Source: Gemmatimonadaceae bacterium (GTDB taxonomy: Bacteria > Gemmatimonadota > Gemmatimonadetes > Gemmatimonadales > Gemmatimonadaceae). Taken from it: a stretch of DNA of 9,010 nt. Positions 1 to 7,249 of this stretch are shown in pieces; position 1 is the first letter of the stretch, and each line of letters opens with the position of its first letter. The stretch lies in contig JADGQU010000071.1 of assembly GCA_017881545.1 (NCBI GenBank), forward strand, positions 1 through 9,010, given 5' to 3'. The notes beneath the pieces are model-generated. The model made no database searches and was not told where the DNA came from. It worked only from the letters and a program-made list of their open reading frames with translations. The position numbers and the translations under genes were made by a program.

Positions 1-40
1 CTACTCTGGCGCATACCCTTTTCGGCGTTTCAAGGTCCGC

Positions 41-60
41 GATGAGCTGGGAAGCCCATC
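41..60 (-). terminator. Weak hairpin downstream of the aldo/keto reductase gene
   Basis: About 25 nt past the stop of the aldo/keto reductase gene the minus strand can fold into a 7-bp stem (GATGGGC with GCTCATC, one G-U pair) and a 6-nt loop. No U-tract follows, so it is at best an imperfect terminator. The remaining bases 1-84 show no convincing gene on either strand. Confidence 0.22.
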
Positions 61-84
61 AGCAGGGCCACGAGGAAGATCGCC

Positions 85-1041
85 TCAGGTCTTCGCAGCC
101 TTTCCCGCGTCGGCGCGCAGCAGCGCTTCGATCTCCTGGAGATCAGCTGGCGTCAATTTCCACCCCGCGGCCGCCGCGTTGGCACGTACCTGTTGCCCCG
201 AAGAAGCGCCCGCGATCACTGACGCGACTACGCGATGCGCCAGCAGCCAGGAGAATGCGAGCTCCAGAATCGTGTGGCCGCGCGACTCGGCGTACTCGAT
301 GAGCACCTCCACCTTGTCGAGATTCTCGTCGGTCAGAAGCTTCCGGTAGCGTTCGTACTTCGCGACCCGCGTGTCCTCGGGAATCGGCTGGCCCTTTCTA
401 TACTTCCCAGTGAGCAATCCGCTCGTGAGCGGAAAAAAAGGAAGGAATGCCATGCCCTGTCGCTCGCATTCGTCGAGCACGCCCTCTTCTGGCTCCCGAT
501 GAAGAAGGCTGTACTCGTTCTGAACGCTCACGAACCTCGCTGAACCCGAACGACGGCCGGCCGCGACCTGCGACTCACGTATCTGCTCTGCAGAAAAGTT
601 CGAGCAGCCGATCTCACGCACCTTGCCGGCTTTTACGAGCGCATCGAGCGCGCCCAGTGTCTCCTCGATTGGTACATCAGGGTCGGGCAGATGTAGCTGA
701 TACAGATCGATGTAATCCGTGCGCAGCCGCTTGAGACTCGCGTCGAAAGCCTGATTCACGTATTGTGGCCGCGCGCCTCGACCCTGTCCGGGCATGTCAT
801 TGCCGAACTTTGTGGCAATGATCAACTCCGAGCGATGCCCTCCACCGACGAGAAAGCGGCCAAGCAGCTCCTCGCTCCTGCCGTTCGCGTACATATCGGC
901 GGTATCGAAGAAGTTGATGCCTAGGTCGAGTGCGGCTTTCATGACTTCCTCGGAGTGCGCCTCGTCGCTGCGCATTCCGAAGTTGTTGCAGCCTACACCG
1001 ACGACCGAAACTTCGAGAGAGCCGATCTTTCGCTTTTCCAC
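85..1041 (-). CDS. Aldo/keto reductase (318 aa)
   Basis: NAD(P)H-dependent oxidoreductase of the aldo/keto reductase superfamily, a cytoplasmic TIM-barrel enzyme that reduces aldehydes or ketones to alcohols. The catalytic tetrad is in place: Asp46 and Tyr51 in FFDTADMY, Lys78 in ATKF and His117 in YQLHLPDP. The GCSNFS segment (about 145-150) and the late VIAGASS segment match the usual cofactor-binding parts, and the length is normal for the family. The start is GTG at 1041, supported by AAAGGAG five bases upstream. The gene begins 10 nt after the stop of the FMN reductase-like gene, so the two are very likely co-transcribed and may be translationally coupled. It resembles the bacterial YajO/Tas-like general AKRs; substrate cannot be told. 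Family confidence is very high, specific role low. Confidence 0.95.
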   Translation of the reverse strand: MEKRKIGSLEVSVVGVGCNNFGMRSDEAHSEEVMKAALDLGINFFDTADMYANGRSEELLGRFLVGGGHRSELIIATKFGNDMPGQGRGARPQYVNQAFDASLKRLRTDYIDLYQLHLPDPDVPIEETLGALDALVKAGKVREIGCSNFSAEQIRESQVAAGRRSGSARFVSVQNEYSLLHREPEEGVLDECERQGMAFLPFFPLTSGLLTGKYRKGQPIPEDTRVAKYERYRKLLTDENLDKVEVLIEYAESRGHTILELAFSWLLAHRVVASVIAGASSGQQVRANAAAAGWKLTPADLQEIEALLRADAGKAAKT

Positions 1042-1046
1042 TCGCG

Positions 1047-1053
1047 CTCCTTT
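1047..1053 (-). promoter_or_regulatory. Ribosome binding site deciding the GTG start of the aldo/keto reductase
   Basis: On the minus strand AAAGGAG lies 5 nt before the GTG at 1041 and overlaps the TAA stop (1052-1054) of the upstream gene. This supports GTG as the start and suggests coupled translation. Confidence 0.65.
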
Positions 1054-1726
1054 ACACCGCGGCGGCAGTCTCTCCCATCTCGACGCGCGTCGTCTCCTCG
1101 TCCGGCCGTTCGCCGAGGAACTCGACCCACTGCTTCTTCAGGTGCGGGTAATGCTTCGAGGCCTCAACCAGATCGATGAAGCACTCGATCGTCGTCTCGA
1201 ACCAATTCTGTAACTTGCTGTCCGCTATGCGGCCGGATGCGTCGAACGCATGATGCGCCTGCGCGAGCGCGAACATGTCGGGATAGACTCGTGCGCCGAG
1301 GTGCTCGAGCGGCTGTCGTAGCGACCACAACCCGATTTTGCCGCCCGTCATCGACGGGGACGCGGCCATAAGGAATGCCTGCTTGCCATTGAACGGCTGC
1401 GGCCTGAATCGCGAGACCCAGTCGATGGTGTTCTTGAGGATGCCGGGCATCGACGCGTTGTATTCGGGGGACGCGATCATGAACCCATCTGTGGCGACCA
1501 GCTTGTCGTGCAGTGCCTGCGCTCCAGCGGGAAGTCCCTTCGACACCTCCACATCCAGATCGTAGGGCGGACACTCGAAGTCCTTCATTGACGCCCTCTC
1601 GACCGATCCGCCTTTCTCCTCGACGACTGCGGCCGCGAGTGACGCAAGCCTGTCGTTCATCGATCCGTCGCGCAAAGATGCGCCGAACACCAGCAACCGC
1701 ACTGAGCACCGTTTTTTAGTAGCCAT
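1052..1726 (-). CDS. NAD(P)H-dependent FMN reductase-type flavoprotein (224 aa)
   Basis: Flavodoxin-fold protein of the NADPH-dependent FMN reductase family (which includes chromate, quinone and azo reductases). It uses NAD(P)H to reduce bound FMN, quinones or other acceptors in the cytoplasm. The phosphate-binding loop is seen near residues 14-25 (FGASLRDGSMND), and the family signature SPEYNASMPGILKNTIDW spans about 86-103. AASPSMTGGKIG (about 121-132) fits the third flavin-contact loop. The C-terminal 40 residues extend beyond the core fold and carry no recognised domain. The ATG at 1726 is preceded by GAGG at 6 nt spacing. It lies about 95 nt after the luciferase-like gene and 10 nt before the aldo/keto reductase, so a role in supplying reduced flavin to the former is possible but not shown. 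Confidence 0.92.
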   Translation of the reverse strand: MATKKRCSVRLLVFGASLRDGSMNDRLASLAAAVVEEKGGSVERASMKDFECPPYDLDVEVSKGLPAGAQALHDKLVATDGFMIASPEYNASMPGILKNTIDWVSRFRPQPFNGKQAFLMAASPSMTGGKIGLWSLRQPLEHLGARVYPDMFALAQAHHAFDASGRIADSKLQNWFETTIECFIDLVEASKHYPHLKKQWVEFLGERPDEETTRVEMGETAAAV

Positions 1727-1821
1727 GGCGAGCCTCTTCAGGTTGTGCGCGATCCGGCCGCGAGCGGGACGCTGCGTTCGGAATCAGGGATCAAGCAATT
1801 CGCGCACCCTCCACTTGAGTC

Positions 1822-2835
1822 TCAACTTGCTGCCCCGAGATCGAATGCGTCGGCAACTAGCCGGTACGACTGTTTCCGCGCTTCGTGGCTGTGCGTGATC
1901 GTCACGATCATGATCTCCTCGGCGTCGTATTCGCGCGCGATCGCTTCGAGTCCGTCGCGCACCATTGGCTTGGTGCCGAGCGTCATGCGCCGCCGTCGCG
2001 CGATCGGAAGCGCTCCGGCGGGCTCCTGTAGAAATCGCGTCGCCGTCTCCACCGTTGGTACCGGTATCATCCTTCCCGTCGTGCGCAGTAGCGACAGTGC
2101 CATCCGGCTGCTCGTGGCGAGCCGCTCCGCCTCTTCCAGTGTTTCGGCGCAGAGCGCCCAGGTCGCAACAATCACCTTGGGCTCCGGCAATCGCGCAGAT
2201 GGCGTAAATCGCTCCCGGTACAGCGCCGCGATGTGCGCGCCCTCGGAGTTGATGAAGTCGGCAAACACGTATGGCAGCCCCAGCTCTCCGGCCCAGATCG
2301 CGCTCTGAGGGGATGATCCGAGCAGCCAGATCTCGGGAGTTTCCGGTTCGCCTGGAAGCTTCGCCACGCGCGCGAACGGATGTTGATCCGGAAGGCTGCC
2401 CTCGAGATATCCGCGCAACTCCGCCAGCTGCTGGGGAAAATCATCGGGCGCCGCCTGTCTTCGATCTCGCTGGAGCGCAAACGTCGCCAGAGGATCAGTT
2501 CCCGCGGCCCGGCCAATGCCGAGATCGATTCTGCCGGGAAAGAGTCCAGCGAGCATGCTGAACGTCTCGGCCACCTTGAGCGGACTGTAGTGTGGAAGCA
2601 TTACTCCGCCCGAGCCGACGCGAATGCGCTTCGTGAGAGCGGCGATCGGACCGATCAACGCCTCGGGGCTCGGACTCGCCAGCATCGGCGTCGCGTGATG
2701 CTCCGCCACCCAGTATCGGCGATATCCGACCAACTCGGCCAGCTGCGCCAGATCAATGCTGTTTCGGAGGGCGTCGCCGCCAGTCGACCCTTCGGAGATC
2801 GGCGACTGGTCGAGAACGCTTAGGAGTCTCGTCAT
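1822..2835 (-). CDS. Luciferase-like (LLM class) flavin-dependent oxidoreductase, group 1 (337 aa)
   Basis: Member of the bacterial luciferase-like monooxygenase superfamily, the group-1 MsnO8/YhbW-like subfamily. Such TIM-barrel enzymes use reduced FMN (or F420 in relatives) to oxidise small organic substrates. Diagnostic stretches are LLSVLDQSPI at the N-terminus, YRRYWVAEHHA (about 38-48), IRVGSGGVMLPHYSPLKVAE (about 71-90), LFPGRIDLGIGR (about 98-109) and WLLGSS before the middle of the protein. Length is normal. The ATG at 2835 lies 18 nt after the stop of the cysteine-rich gene, indicating an operon; the Shine-Dalgarno is weak. An FMN reductase-like gene follows, the kind of partner two-component flavin monooxygenases need. 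Substrate unknown. Confidence 0.94.
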   Translation of the reverse strand: MTRLLSVLDQSPISEGSTGGDALRNSIDLAQLAELVGYRRYWVAEHHATPMLASPSPEALIGPIAALTKRIRVGSGGVMLPHYSPLKVAETFSMLAGLFPGRIDLGIGRAAGTDPLATFALQRDRRQAAPDDFPQQLAELRGYLEGSLPDQHPFARVAKLPGEPETPEIWLLGSSPQSAIWAGELGLPYVFADFINSEGAHIAALYRERFTPSARLPEPKVIVATWALCAETLEEAERLATSSRMALSLLRTTGRMIPVPTVETATRFLQEPAGALPIARRRRMTLGTKPMVRDGLEAIAREYDAEEIMIVTITHSHEARKQSYRLVADAFDLGAAS

Positions 2836-2853
2836 GACATCGCCGCTTGCGCG

Positions 2854-4176
2854 CTAGGGCCCATTCCTCGCCGGCGGGCTTGGGGTAACTCCGGCTCCCA
2901 GCACACAAGCCGCAACATCGCGCGGCTCCTCCGACCGGCACGCGCGCTGCCGCGACGCCGAATCCGAAAAGAATCCTCCGACCTGGAGGCCCACGCCGTC
3001 CCAACAGCGCAACCGGCTCTCTCCTTCCGGTAGCGATTTGCAGAACGCTACGCCACGAGGAAGCTCGCTCGGCGCATACGCGAGATGCCGCACCGCGCCC
3101 TGGTAGCAGAATGGCACCCCCGCGGGACTAGCCTGATCGCATCTCTTTCTGATACCGTCGTATTGAAACGCCGACGCCCCGGACGCATTTCTTCCGAGCC
3201 CGACGTAGCAGGCGCGCACGAGATCGGGAGTTCCCGCGGCGTCGCAGACCGCGCTCGCCTTCCTGTAGTCCTGCTTCACGGCAGGAAGAATCAGATCCGC
3301 CTGGAGCTCGTAGCACTCGCGTCGGTAGCGAGCAGGGGTCGCATCGCAGGGGTAGTGGAGATCGTCGGGCTTGAACAGAACGACGTTCGCCCCGGGCATC
3401 GAATGCCGGTGCATTCCGAACATGCCTGCGCCGAACGCCTGCATGCTGGCGCCCATGTTGTGCTCCATGAAGACGCCGCCGTAACAACTCCGCTCGTCCC
3501 AGTCGCCGGCGAGCCGATCGCAATCCTTGAGCGACGCGTTGACATCATAGCGGTGGTACATCATCAGGCCGTGCCCCGTCCCGTGAAGGCAATCGAACAG
3601 CCGGAATTGCTCGCGGGTGCCGCGCAGGCCATCGCACGGCGCCAGCAGCACGCTCTGCGCTATCGGCATTCCCATTCGTGCGTCGAAGTATCGCTGCAGA
3701 ATTCCGTGATAGCATCCCGACTGATAGCGATCATCGCATTGCGACAGCAGTCGCGTTGCGGAAGCGGGCGTGGATCGAACGGCGTATCCGAGCGCGTGCG
3801 CGAGAGGATGCGCCAACAGCACGAGCGACCGATCGCTGTGGATGATGCGGTCGAGCGTTCCCATCGCGAGGGCGATGTTGCCCGCCGACGAGAGCGACGC
3901 GATTCCATCGCCGAGGCAGGTGGAGTATGCGTCGATCGAGTGGCCGACGTGTGGCTTGCAGATCTCGAGCAGCGAATCGGCGATCGCGCCCGAGTCGGAG
4001 CGCGGACGGCTGGGCGTCGTCGGGGCGGTGGCGAGCGTATCGACCGGCATCTCCATCACCGCTGCGTGGCCTTCGTGCTGCGCCTCGCTACGAGGCGCGA
4101 CGGCAAGGAAGGCCGCGAGGGCCAGTGGCAGCGCGACCCACGGAGATCTGCGCAAGAAGGAAGGATCGATCACCAC
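2854..4176 (-). CDS. Secreted cysteine-paired repeat protein of unknown function (440 aa)
   Basis: I do not recognise a named family. The frame is open from 4545, but the part before 4176 overlaps the methyltransferase gene and is not typical coding. I place the start at GTG 4176 (or GTG 4173), after GGTGAT at 6-9 nt and 28 nt past the methyltransferase stop. This gives a clean signal peptide: basic FLRRSPW, a hydrophobic stretch and an SEA-Q cleavage site near residue 33, so the product is exported. The mature protein has 18 Cys in nine pairs (about 73/87, 147/155, 181/196, 219/231, 277/288, 311/323, 346/357, 379/391, 413/424). The last eight recur about every 34 residues, mostly as C-D...C-[YLW]-x-G. 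His/Met-rich spots (HEGHAAVMEM, CLHGTGHGLMM, FGMHRHSM) hint at metal binding. A disulfide-stapled helical-repeat fold, as in Sel1-like cysteine-rich proteins, is my inference. Confidence 0.85.
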   Translation of the reverse strand: MVIDPSFLRRSPWVALPLALAAFLAVAPRSEAQHEGHAAVMEMPVDTLATAPTTPSRPRSDSGAIADSLLEICKPHVGHSIDAYSTCLGDGIASLSSAGNIALAMGTLDRIIHSDRSLVLLAHPLAHALGYAVRSTPASATRLLSQCDDRYQSGCYHGILQRYFDARMGMPIAQSVLLAPCDGLRGTREQFRLFDCLHGTGHGLMMYHRYDVNASLKDCDRLAGDWDERSCYGGVFMEHNMGASMQAFGAGMFGMHRHSMPGANVVLFKPDDLHYPCDATPARYRRECYELQADLILPAVKQDYRKASAVCDAAGTPDLVRACYVGLGRNASGASAFQYDGIRKRCDQASPAGVPFCYQGAVRHLAYAPSELPRGVAFCKSLPEGESRLRCWDGVGLQVGGFFSDSASRQRACRSEEPRDVAACVLGAGVTPSPPARNGP

Positions 4177-4182
4177 CGGAGT

Positions 4183-4188
4183 ATCACC
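4183..4188 (-). promoter_or_regulatory. Ribosome binding site deciding the start of the cysteine-rich gene
   Basis: GGTGAT on the minus strand, fully complementary to part of the usual 16S anti-Shine-Dalgarno, sits 6 nt before GTG 4176 and 9 nt before GTG 4173. It supports the short form with a signal peptide over the long frame opening at 4545. Confidence 0.55.
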
Positions 4189-4204
4189 GCGTGGTGGACG
4201 CGAT

Positions 4205-4984
4205 TCAACTGCCTCGATGGCCGCCGGCGTGGGCGCGCGGAACAGTTCCCGCGCGAATGTAGAGCGGCCAGCGTATAAGTCGGCGGGCGCCAGTATCGCC
4301 CCAGCTGGCCGCCAGCGCTCGCTCCACGCTTGAAACGGGATCCACTCCGTGCTCAGCCGTGTAACGCGCCACCGATGACCAGGTGCGCAGATAGCCCCCG
4401 AGCTGGGCGAGGCTCCATCGCATCTCGATATCGAGCCGCGGCACCGCCACTTCATCGAAGGGGAAGAGAATCGTCCTGTAGCCGTCCAGCAGCATCTTTC
4501 GCTCGGGATGCCAGTAGGGCTCGAGCAACCCCCGATTGAACTCATGTAGCGTTTTGTCGAGCGGCGCGGTGTCGAGAACGGGGTCGCCGTATCCCCAAAT
4601 TGCTATCGCACCATCGGCGACGAGTACTCGCTTCGCCTCAGCGAAGAAAGCGTCGGCGTCGAACCAGTGGAGCGCCTGCGCTGCCGTCACGAGATCAACG
4701 GATTGCGAGGGCAGACCGGTCGATTCCGCCGGCGCTACCCCGTACTCGATCCTCTCGCGTGAGGCGGCATTCCTGATCTGCCCCACGCTCGGATCGATGG
4801 CGATGACGCGATCGAAGTGAGCCGCGAGTCCGACCGCGGCCTGGCCATTTCCAGTGCCGCAATCGAGCGCCGCGTGATGATGGCGCGTGAGGCCGGCCAC
4901 AAACTCGAACAGCCCCTCGGGATAAAGCGGCCGAAACTCAGCGTAGAGCGCCGCGTGCTCCGAGAAATGATCCTTGAATCTCAC
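4205..4984 (-). CDS. Class I SAM-dependent methyltransferase (259 aa)
   Basis: Small-molecule methyltransferase with a Rossmann-like fold of the Methyltransf_11 type, resembling the trans-aconitate methyltransferase-like group. Motif I is ALDCGTGNGQAA (about 39-50). The acidic ribose-binding residue is Asp64 in VIAIDPS, motif II-like SVDLVTAAQALHWFD covers about 95-109, and FFAEAKRVL follows as usual. The opening FKDHFSEHAALYAEFRPLYPE is typical of the family, so GTG 4984 is a good start although no strong Shine-Dalgarno precedes it. The RWPLYIRAGTV near the C-terminus is also family-like. It begins 28 nt after the 108-residue gene and ends 28 nt before the cysteine-rich gene. The methyl acceptor cannot be read from sequence. 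Confidence 0.93.
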   Translation of the reverse strand: MRFKDHFSEHAALYAEFRPLYPEGLFEFVAGLTRHHHAALDCGTGNGQAAVGLAAHFDRVIAIDPSVGQIRNAASRERIEYGVAPAESTGLPSQSVDLVTAAQALHWFDADAFFAEAKRVLVADGAIAIWGYGDPVLDTAPLDKTLHEFNRGLLEPYWHPERKMLLDGYRTILFPFDEVAVPRLDIEMRWSLAQLGGYLRTWSSVARYTAEHGVDPVSSVERALAASWGDTGARRLIRWPLYIRAGTVPRAHAGGHRGS

Positions 4985-5012
4985 ACGAGTTGTCCGGCAG
5001 GGCGCTTGGTGG

Positions 5013-5339
5013 CTACGGCGATTCGAGACTCAGCGTGCGATTCAGCGCCGTGGCGACATAGACCATGTCTATGCTTTTCAGGAACTCGTGCCATGGTGGG
5101 GGAGCCCGAAATGCCATTCTGCCCGCCGCATCTTCCCAGACTGGAACCACAACGCCGGGCATCTCCGCGGCAAGCGCGCTCCGTTGAAACGCCTCCTGAA
5201 TGCGGGCCTGCTCCGCAGGCGATCTCTTACCGAAAGCGCGGTCCACCGGCACGATGATTATATCCCTCCCATCACGCTGCAAATGGGCCACCTGAAAGGT
5301 GGGCATCGCGTCGGTTGCCTTCGAGGCTGGTTTTGCCAT
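5013..5339 (-). CDS. Small conserved-looking protein of unknown function (108 aa)
   Basis: A short soluble protein with no signal peptide or membrane segment. The pattern DIIIVPVDRAFG (about 26-37), then EQARIQEAFQRSALAAEMPGVVVPVWEDAAGRMAF and PPPWHEFLKSID, ends in ALNRTLS. I recall similar uncharacterised small bacterial proteins with a VPVW core and a following PxxWH element, but know no function. It reads as a compact alpha/beta domain. Start is ATG 5339 with only a weak GTGGAA-like upstream site. It is the first gene of the leftward row, 28 nt before the methyltransferase, and lies opposite the substrate-binding lipoprotein across a 128-nt intergenic region. Amino-acid composition is balanced and the other frames give poorer proteins, so I think it is a real gene. 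Confidence 0.78.
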   Translation of the reverse strand: MAKPASKATDAMPTFQVAHLQRDGRDIIIVPVDRAFGKRSPAEQARIQEAFQRSALAAEMPGVVVPVWEDAAGRMAFRAPPPWHEFLKSIDMVYVATALNRTLSLESP

Positions 5340-5373
5340 AGATCATGGACGTTTCCACGGCGGCGCGGGCGGG

Positions 5374-5414
5374 TCAATGTCGGTTTCATTTCTCAAACTG
5401 TCGATTTCATATCA
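5374..5414 (-). promoter_or_regulatory. Two diverged copies of the window's 21-bp operator-like repeat
   Basis: Reading the minus strand, 5414-5395 starts TGATATGAAA and matches the consensus TGATAnGAAACAGGCATTTC at about 15 of 20 positions. The next unit, 5393-5374, matches at about 14 of 20, 21 bp further on. They lie between the leftward operon (ATG 5339) and the rightward lipoprotein gene (ATG 5468), so they could act on either. The rest of this 128-nt intergenic region shows no clear sigma-70 promoter. Confidence 0.45.
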
Positions 5415-5467
5415 CCCTTGGGAGTTAATGCCTTCCACACGGGGCTGGGAGCGCTAGCTTCTTCTCG

Positions 5468-7120
5468 ATGAGAAAACTTAGGGTCATCGCATTTGCCGTT
5501 CTGGCGGCCGGCTGCACTGAGCACGCGCCCGGAACCGGGCCCGCAGATGTCGGGGGCACTTTGGTCATCGCGACGACGGCGGATCCCGGGACGCTCTTTC
5601 CTCCGTTCGGCGTCACCGTCCAGGCGAAGCAGATCACTGAACAGATCTACGACTACCTCGCCGATGTCGGCCCCGACTTCAACACCAGGAATGAAAAGGG
5701 ATTTCGTCCGGCACTCTCCGACCGGTGGCGCTGGTCCAGCGACTCGCTGATGCTGGCCTTTCACATCAATCCCCGGGCAAAGTGGCACGATGGACGGGAT
5801 GTCACGGCGCGAGACGTTCAGTTCACTTTTGCGCTGAACAAAAACCCCGCGCTCGGCGGAAGGGCAGGCAGCGAGCTCGCGAACATCGACTCCGTAACCG
5901 TGACCGACTCACTAACGGCCGTATTCTGGTTTCGCGGGAGATCGCCGACACAGTTTCTCGATGCCGCGGCACAACTGCTCATCCTCCCAGCGCATCAGTT
6001 GGAGAAGATTCCGGTTGACTCGCTGCGCCAAGGCACGCCGCCGCCGATCGGAACGGGACGATTCCGCCTGCGAAAAAGGGACCCAGGCGCATCGGTGGAG
6101 ATCGTCGCAGATACCTCAAACTATCGCGGGCGCGCAAGGCTCAATCGCGTGATCTGGAGCGTCGCTCCTGAGTTCCAGACGGCTGTGACGAGGCTCCTTG
6201 GTGGAGAGGCTGACATGTTCGATGCCCTCCGCCCCGAGAATCTGCCGCAGCTCTCGCGTCAAAAGAACCTGCGGGCGATCGTCCTGCCGGGAATGGACTA
6301 CGCGTTTCTCCGGTTCAATCTGCTTGATCCCGCGAACAACAAGCGGCCGCACCCACTGTTCGGTGATCGCGAGCTGCGCCGCGCGATCACGATGTCACTC
6401 AACCGAAGCGCCCTGATGCGCAACGTCCTGGACACCTTTGCGCTGGTTCCCGTCGGCCCAATCGTGCGCGCCTATCCGACTACGGATCCGCGGGGCGTCC
6501 AGCTCCCTTACGATTCGTTGCGCGCGAGCCGGCTGCTCGATTCTCTCGGATGGGTCCGCAAAGGCGCCGACGGAATAAGATCGAAAAACGGGAGAGAGCT
6601 GGCCTTTACCCTCATCATCCCGACTTCGAGTCTGACGAGGATCAGGATGGGGCCGCTGCTCCAGGAGCAACTTCGTCGCATGGGCGTGCGCGTACAGCTG
6701 GAACAGCTCGAGTCATCAACGGAAGGCGCCAGGGAAGCCCACGGTGCATTCGACGCTGCGCTCGGGGGCTGGACCATGCCGTCGAGCCCGGACGGAATGA
6801 GGGACGTATGGGGCAGCCAGGGCATAGGCAAGAACGGCGTCAACTATGGTTCGTATAGCAATCCCCGATTCGATGCGGCGCTCGATAGCGCGCTCCGGGC
6901 GGACTCCCCCAACGCGCGCGAAAAGTTCACGGCAGCATTCGCCGTTATCAACGAAGATGCCCCCGCCGTCTGGCTCTACGAACCCCGGAAAATCCTGGGA
7001 CTCCACCGGCGAATCCGGACCGCCGAAATGCGCCCGGATGCATGGTGGTTTGACCTCGCCGACTGGTACATACCCCCCGGTGAGCGCCTGCCAAGGGACA
7101 GAATCCCACTGGGTCGTTAG
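5468..7120 (+). CDS. ABC transporter substrate-binding lipoprotein, family 5 (peptide/oligopeptide type, 550 aa)
   Basis: Extracytoplasmic solute-binding protein of the DppA/OppA family. It starts with a lipoprotein signal: MRKLRVIAFAVLAAGC, with the lipidated Cys at residue 16, then a short linker. GGTLVIATTADPGTLFPP, the ITEQIYDYL segment and WRWSSDSLMLAFHINPRAKWHDGRDVTARDVQFTF are the classic start of the SBP_bac_5 domain, and NYGSYSNPRFDAALDSAL near 460-480 is the usual late motif. RELRRAITMSLNR (about 300) is the expected RxAlxxAidR helix. Length is normal. The family binds peptides, nickel or other small molecules and hands them to an ABC permease. No permease or ATPase gene lies beside it here, so it is an orphan component. 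The ATG at 5468 follows a GGGAG that lies rather far upstream. Confidence 0.94.
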   Translation: MRKLRVIAFAVLAAGCTEHAPGTGPADVGGTLVIATTADPGTLFPPFGVTVQAKQITEQIYDYLADVGPDFNTRNEKGFRPALSDRWRWSSDSLMLAFHINPRAKWHDGRDVTARDVQFTFALNKNPALGGRAGSELANIDSVTVTDSLTAVFWFRGRSPTQFLDAAAQLLILPAHQLEKIPVDSLRQGTPPPIGTGRFRLRKRDPGASVEIVADTSNYRGRARLNRVIWSVAPEFQTAVTRLLGGEADMFDALRPENLPQLSRQKNLRAIVLPGMDYAFLRFNLLDPANNKRPHPLFGDRELRRAITMSLNRSALMRNVLDTFALVPVGPIVRAYPTTDPRGVQLPYDSLRASRLLDSLGWVRKGADGIRSKNGRELAFTLIIPTSSLTRIRMGPLLQEQLRRMGVRVQLEQLESSTEGAREAHGAFDAALGGWTMPSSPDGMRDVWGSQGIGKNGVNYGSYSNPRFDAALDSALRADSPNAREKFTAAFAVINEDAPAVWLYEPRKILGLHRRIRTAEMRPDAWWFDLADWYIPPGERLPRDRIPLGR

Positions 7121-7140
7121 GGCCTCCCGGAGGGCCTTAA
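7117..7140 (+). terminator. Hairpin at the end of the substrate-binding protein gene
   Basis: The stop codon region starts an inverted repeat: TTAGGGCCT pairs with GGGCCTTAA, allowing G-U pairs, around a 6-base CCCGGA loop. The strong GC stem fits a transcription terminator, but the bases after it (CGCGCGAAAGG) have no U-tract. Confidence 0.4.
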
Positions 7141-7151
7141 CGCGCGAAAGG

Positions 7152-7193
7152 TGATACGAAATAGCCCCTACGGTGATATGAAACAGGCATTTC
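7152..7193 (+). promoter_or_regulatory. Two tandem operator-like repeats upstream of the TPR gene
   Basis: Unit 1 (7152-7171) starts TGATACGAAATAG and unit 2 (7174-7193) is TGATATGAAACAGGCATTTC; each is preceded by GG and the period is 22 bp. Unit 2 is nearly identical to the units at 8725-8787, but on the opposite strand, so in both places the repeats point toward the downstream gene. A degenerate third unit may lie at 7199-7217 (about 12 of 19 matches). Unit 2 covers the place where a -35 element would lie for the TATAGT at 7205. Confidence 0.65.
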
Positions 7194-7204
7194 TTTAATG
7201 GTCG

Positions 7205-7210
7205 TATAGT
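7205..7210 (+). promoter_or_regulatory. Possible -10 element for the TPR gene
   Basis: TATAGT stands out in an AT-rich stretch 12 nt after repeat unit 2. No good -35 hexamer lies 17 nt upstream; that position (about 7182-7187) falls inside the repeat, which would suit an activator-dependent promoter. A start near 7217 would leave about 33 nt of leader before ATG 7250. Confidence 0.4.
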
Positions 7211-7249
7211 GGCATTTTAATGCACCAAATTACGCCCAATAAAGGTTCT

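Noticed and set aside
1745..2308. 187-codon plus-strand frame opposite the luciferase-like gene
   Set aside because: Ser/Arg-rich antisense shadow of a well-identified gene, with no recognisable motif.
3085..4278. A 397-codon open frame on the plus strand opposite the cysteine-rich gene
   Set aside because: It is the antisense of a gene with signal peptide and regular Cys repeats. Its own translation is Arg/Ala/Val-rich low-complexity with no domain, as expected of antisense frames in GC-rich DNA.
4177..4545. N-terminal 123-codon extension of the cysteine-rich frame
   Set aside because: It overlaps the methyltransferase gene in another frame, is Arg/Ser/Pro-rich, and would bury the clear signal peptide. 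The GTG at 4176 with GGTGAT before it explains the gene better.
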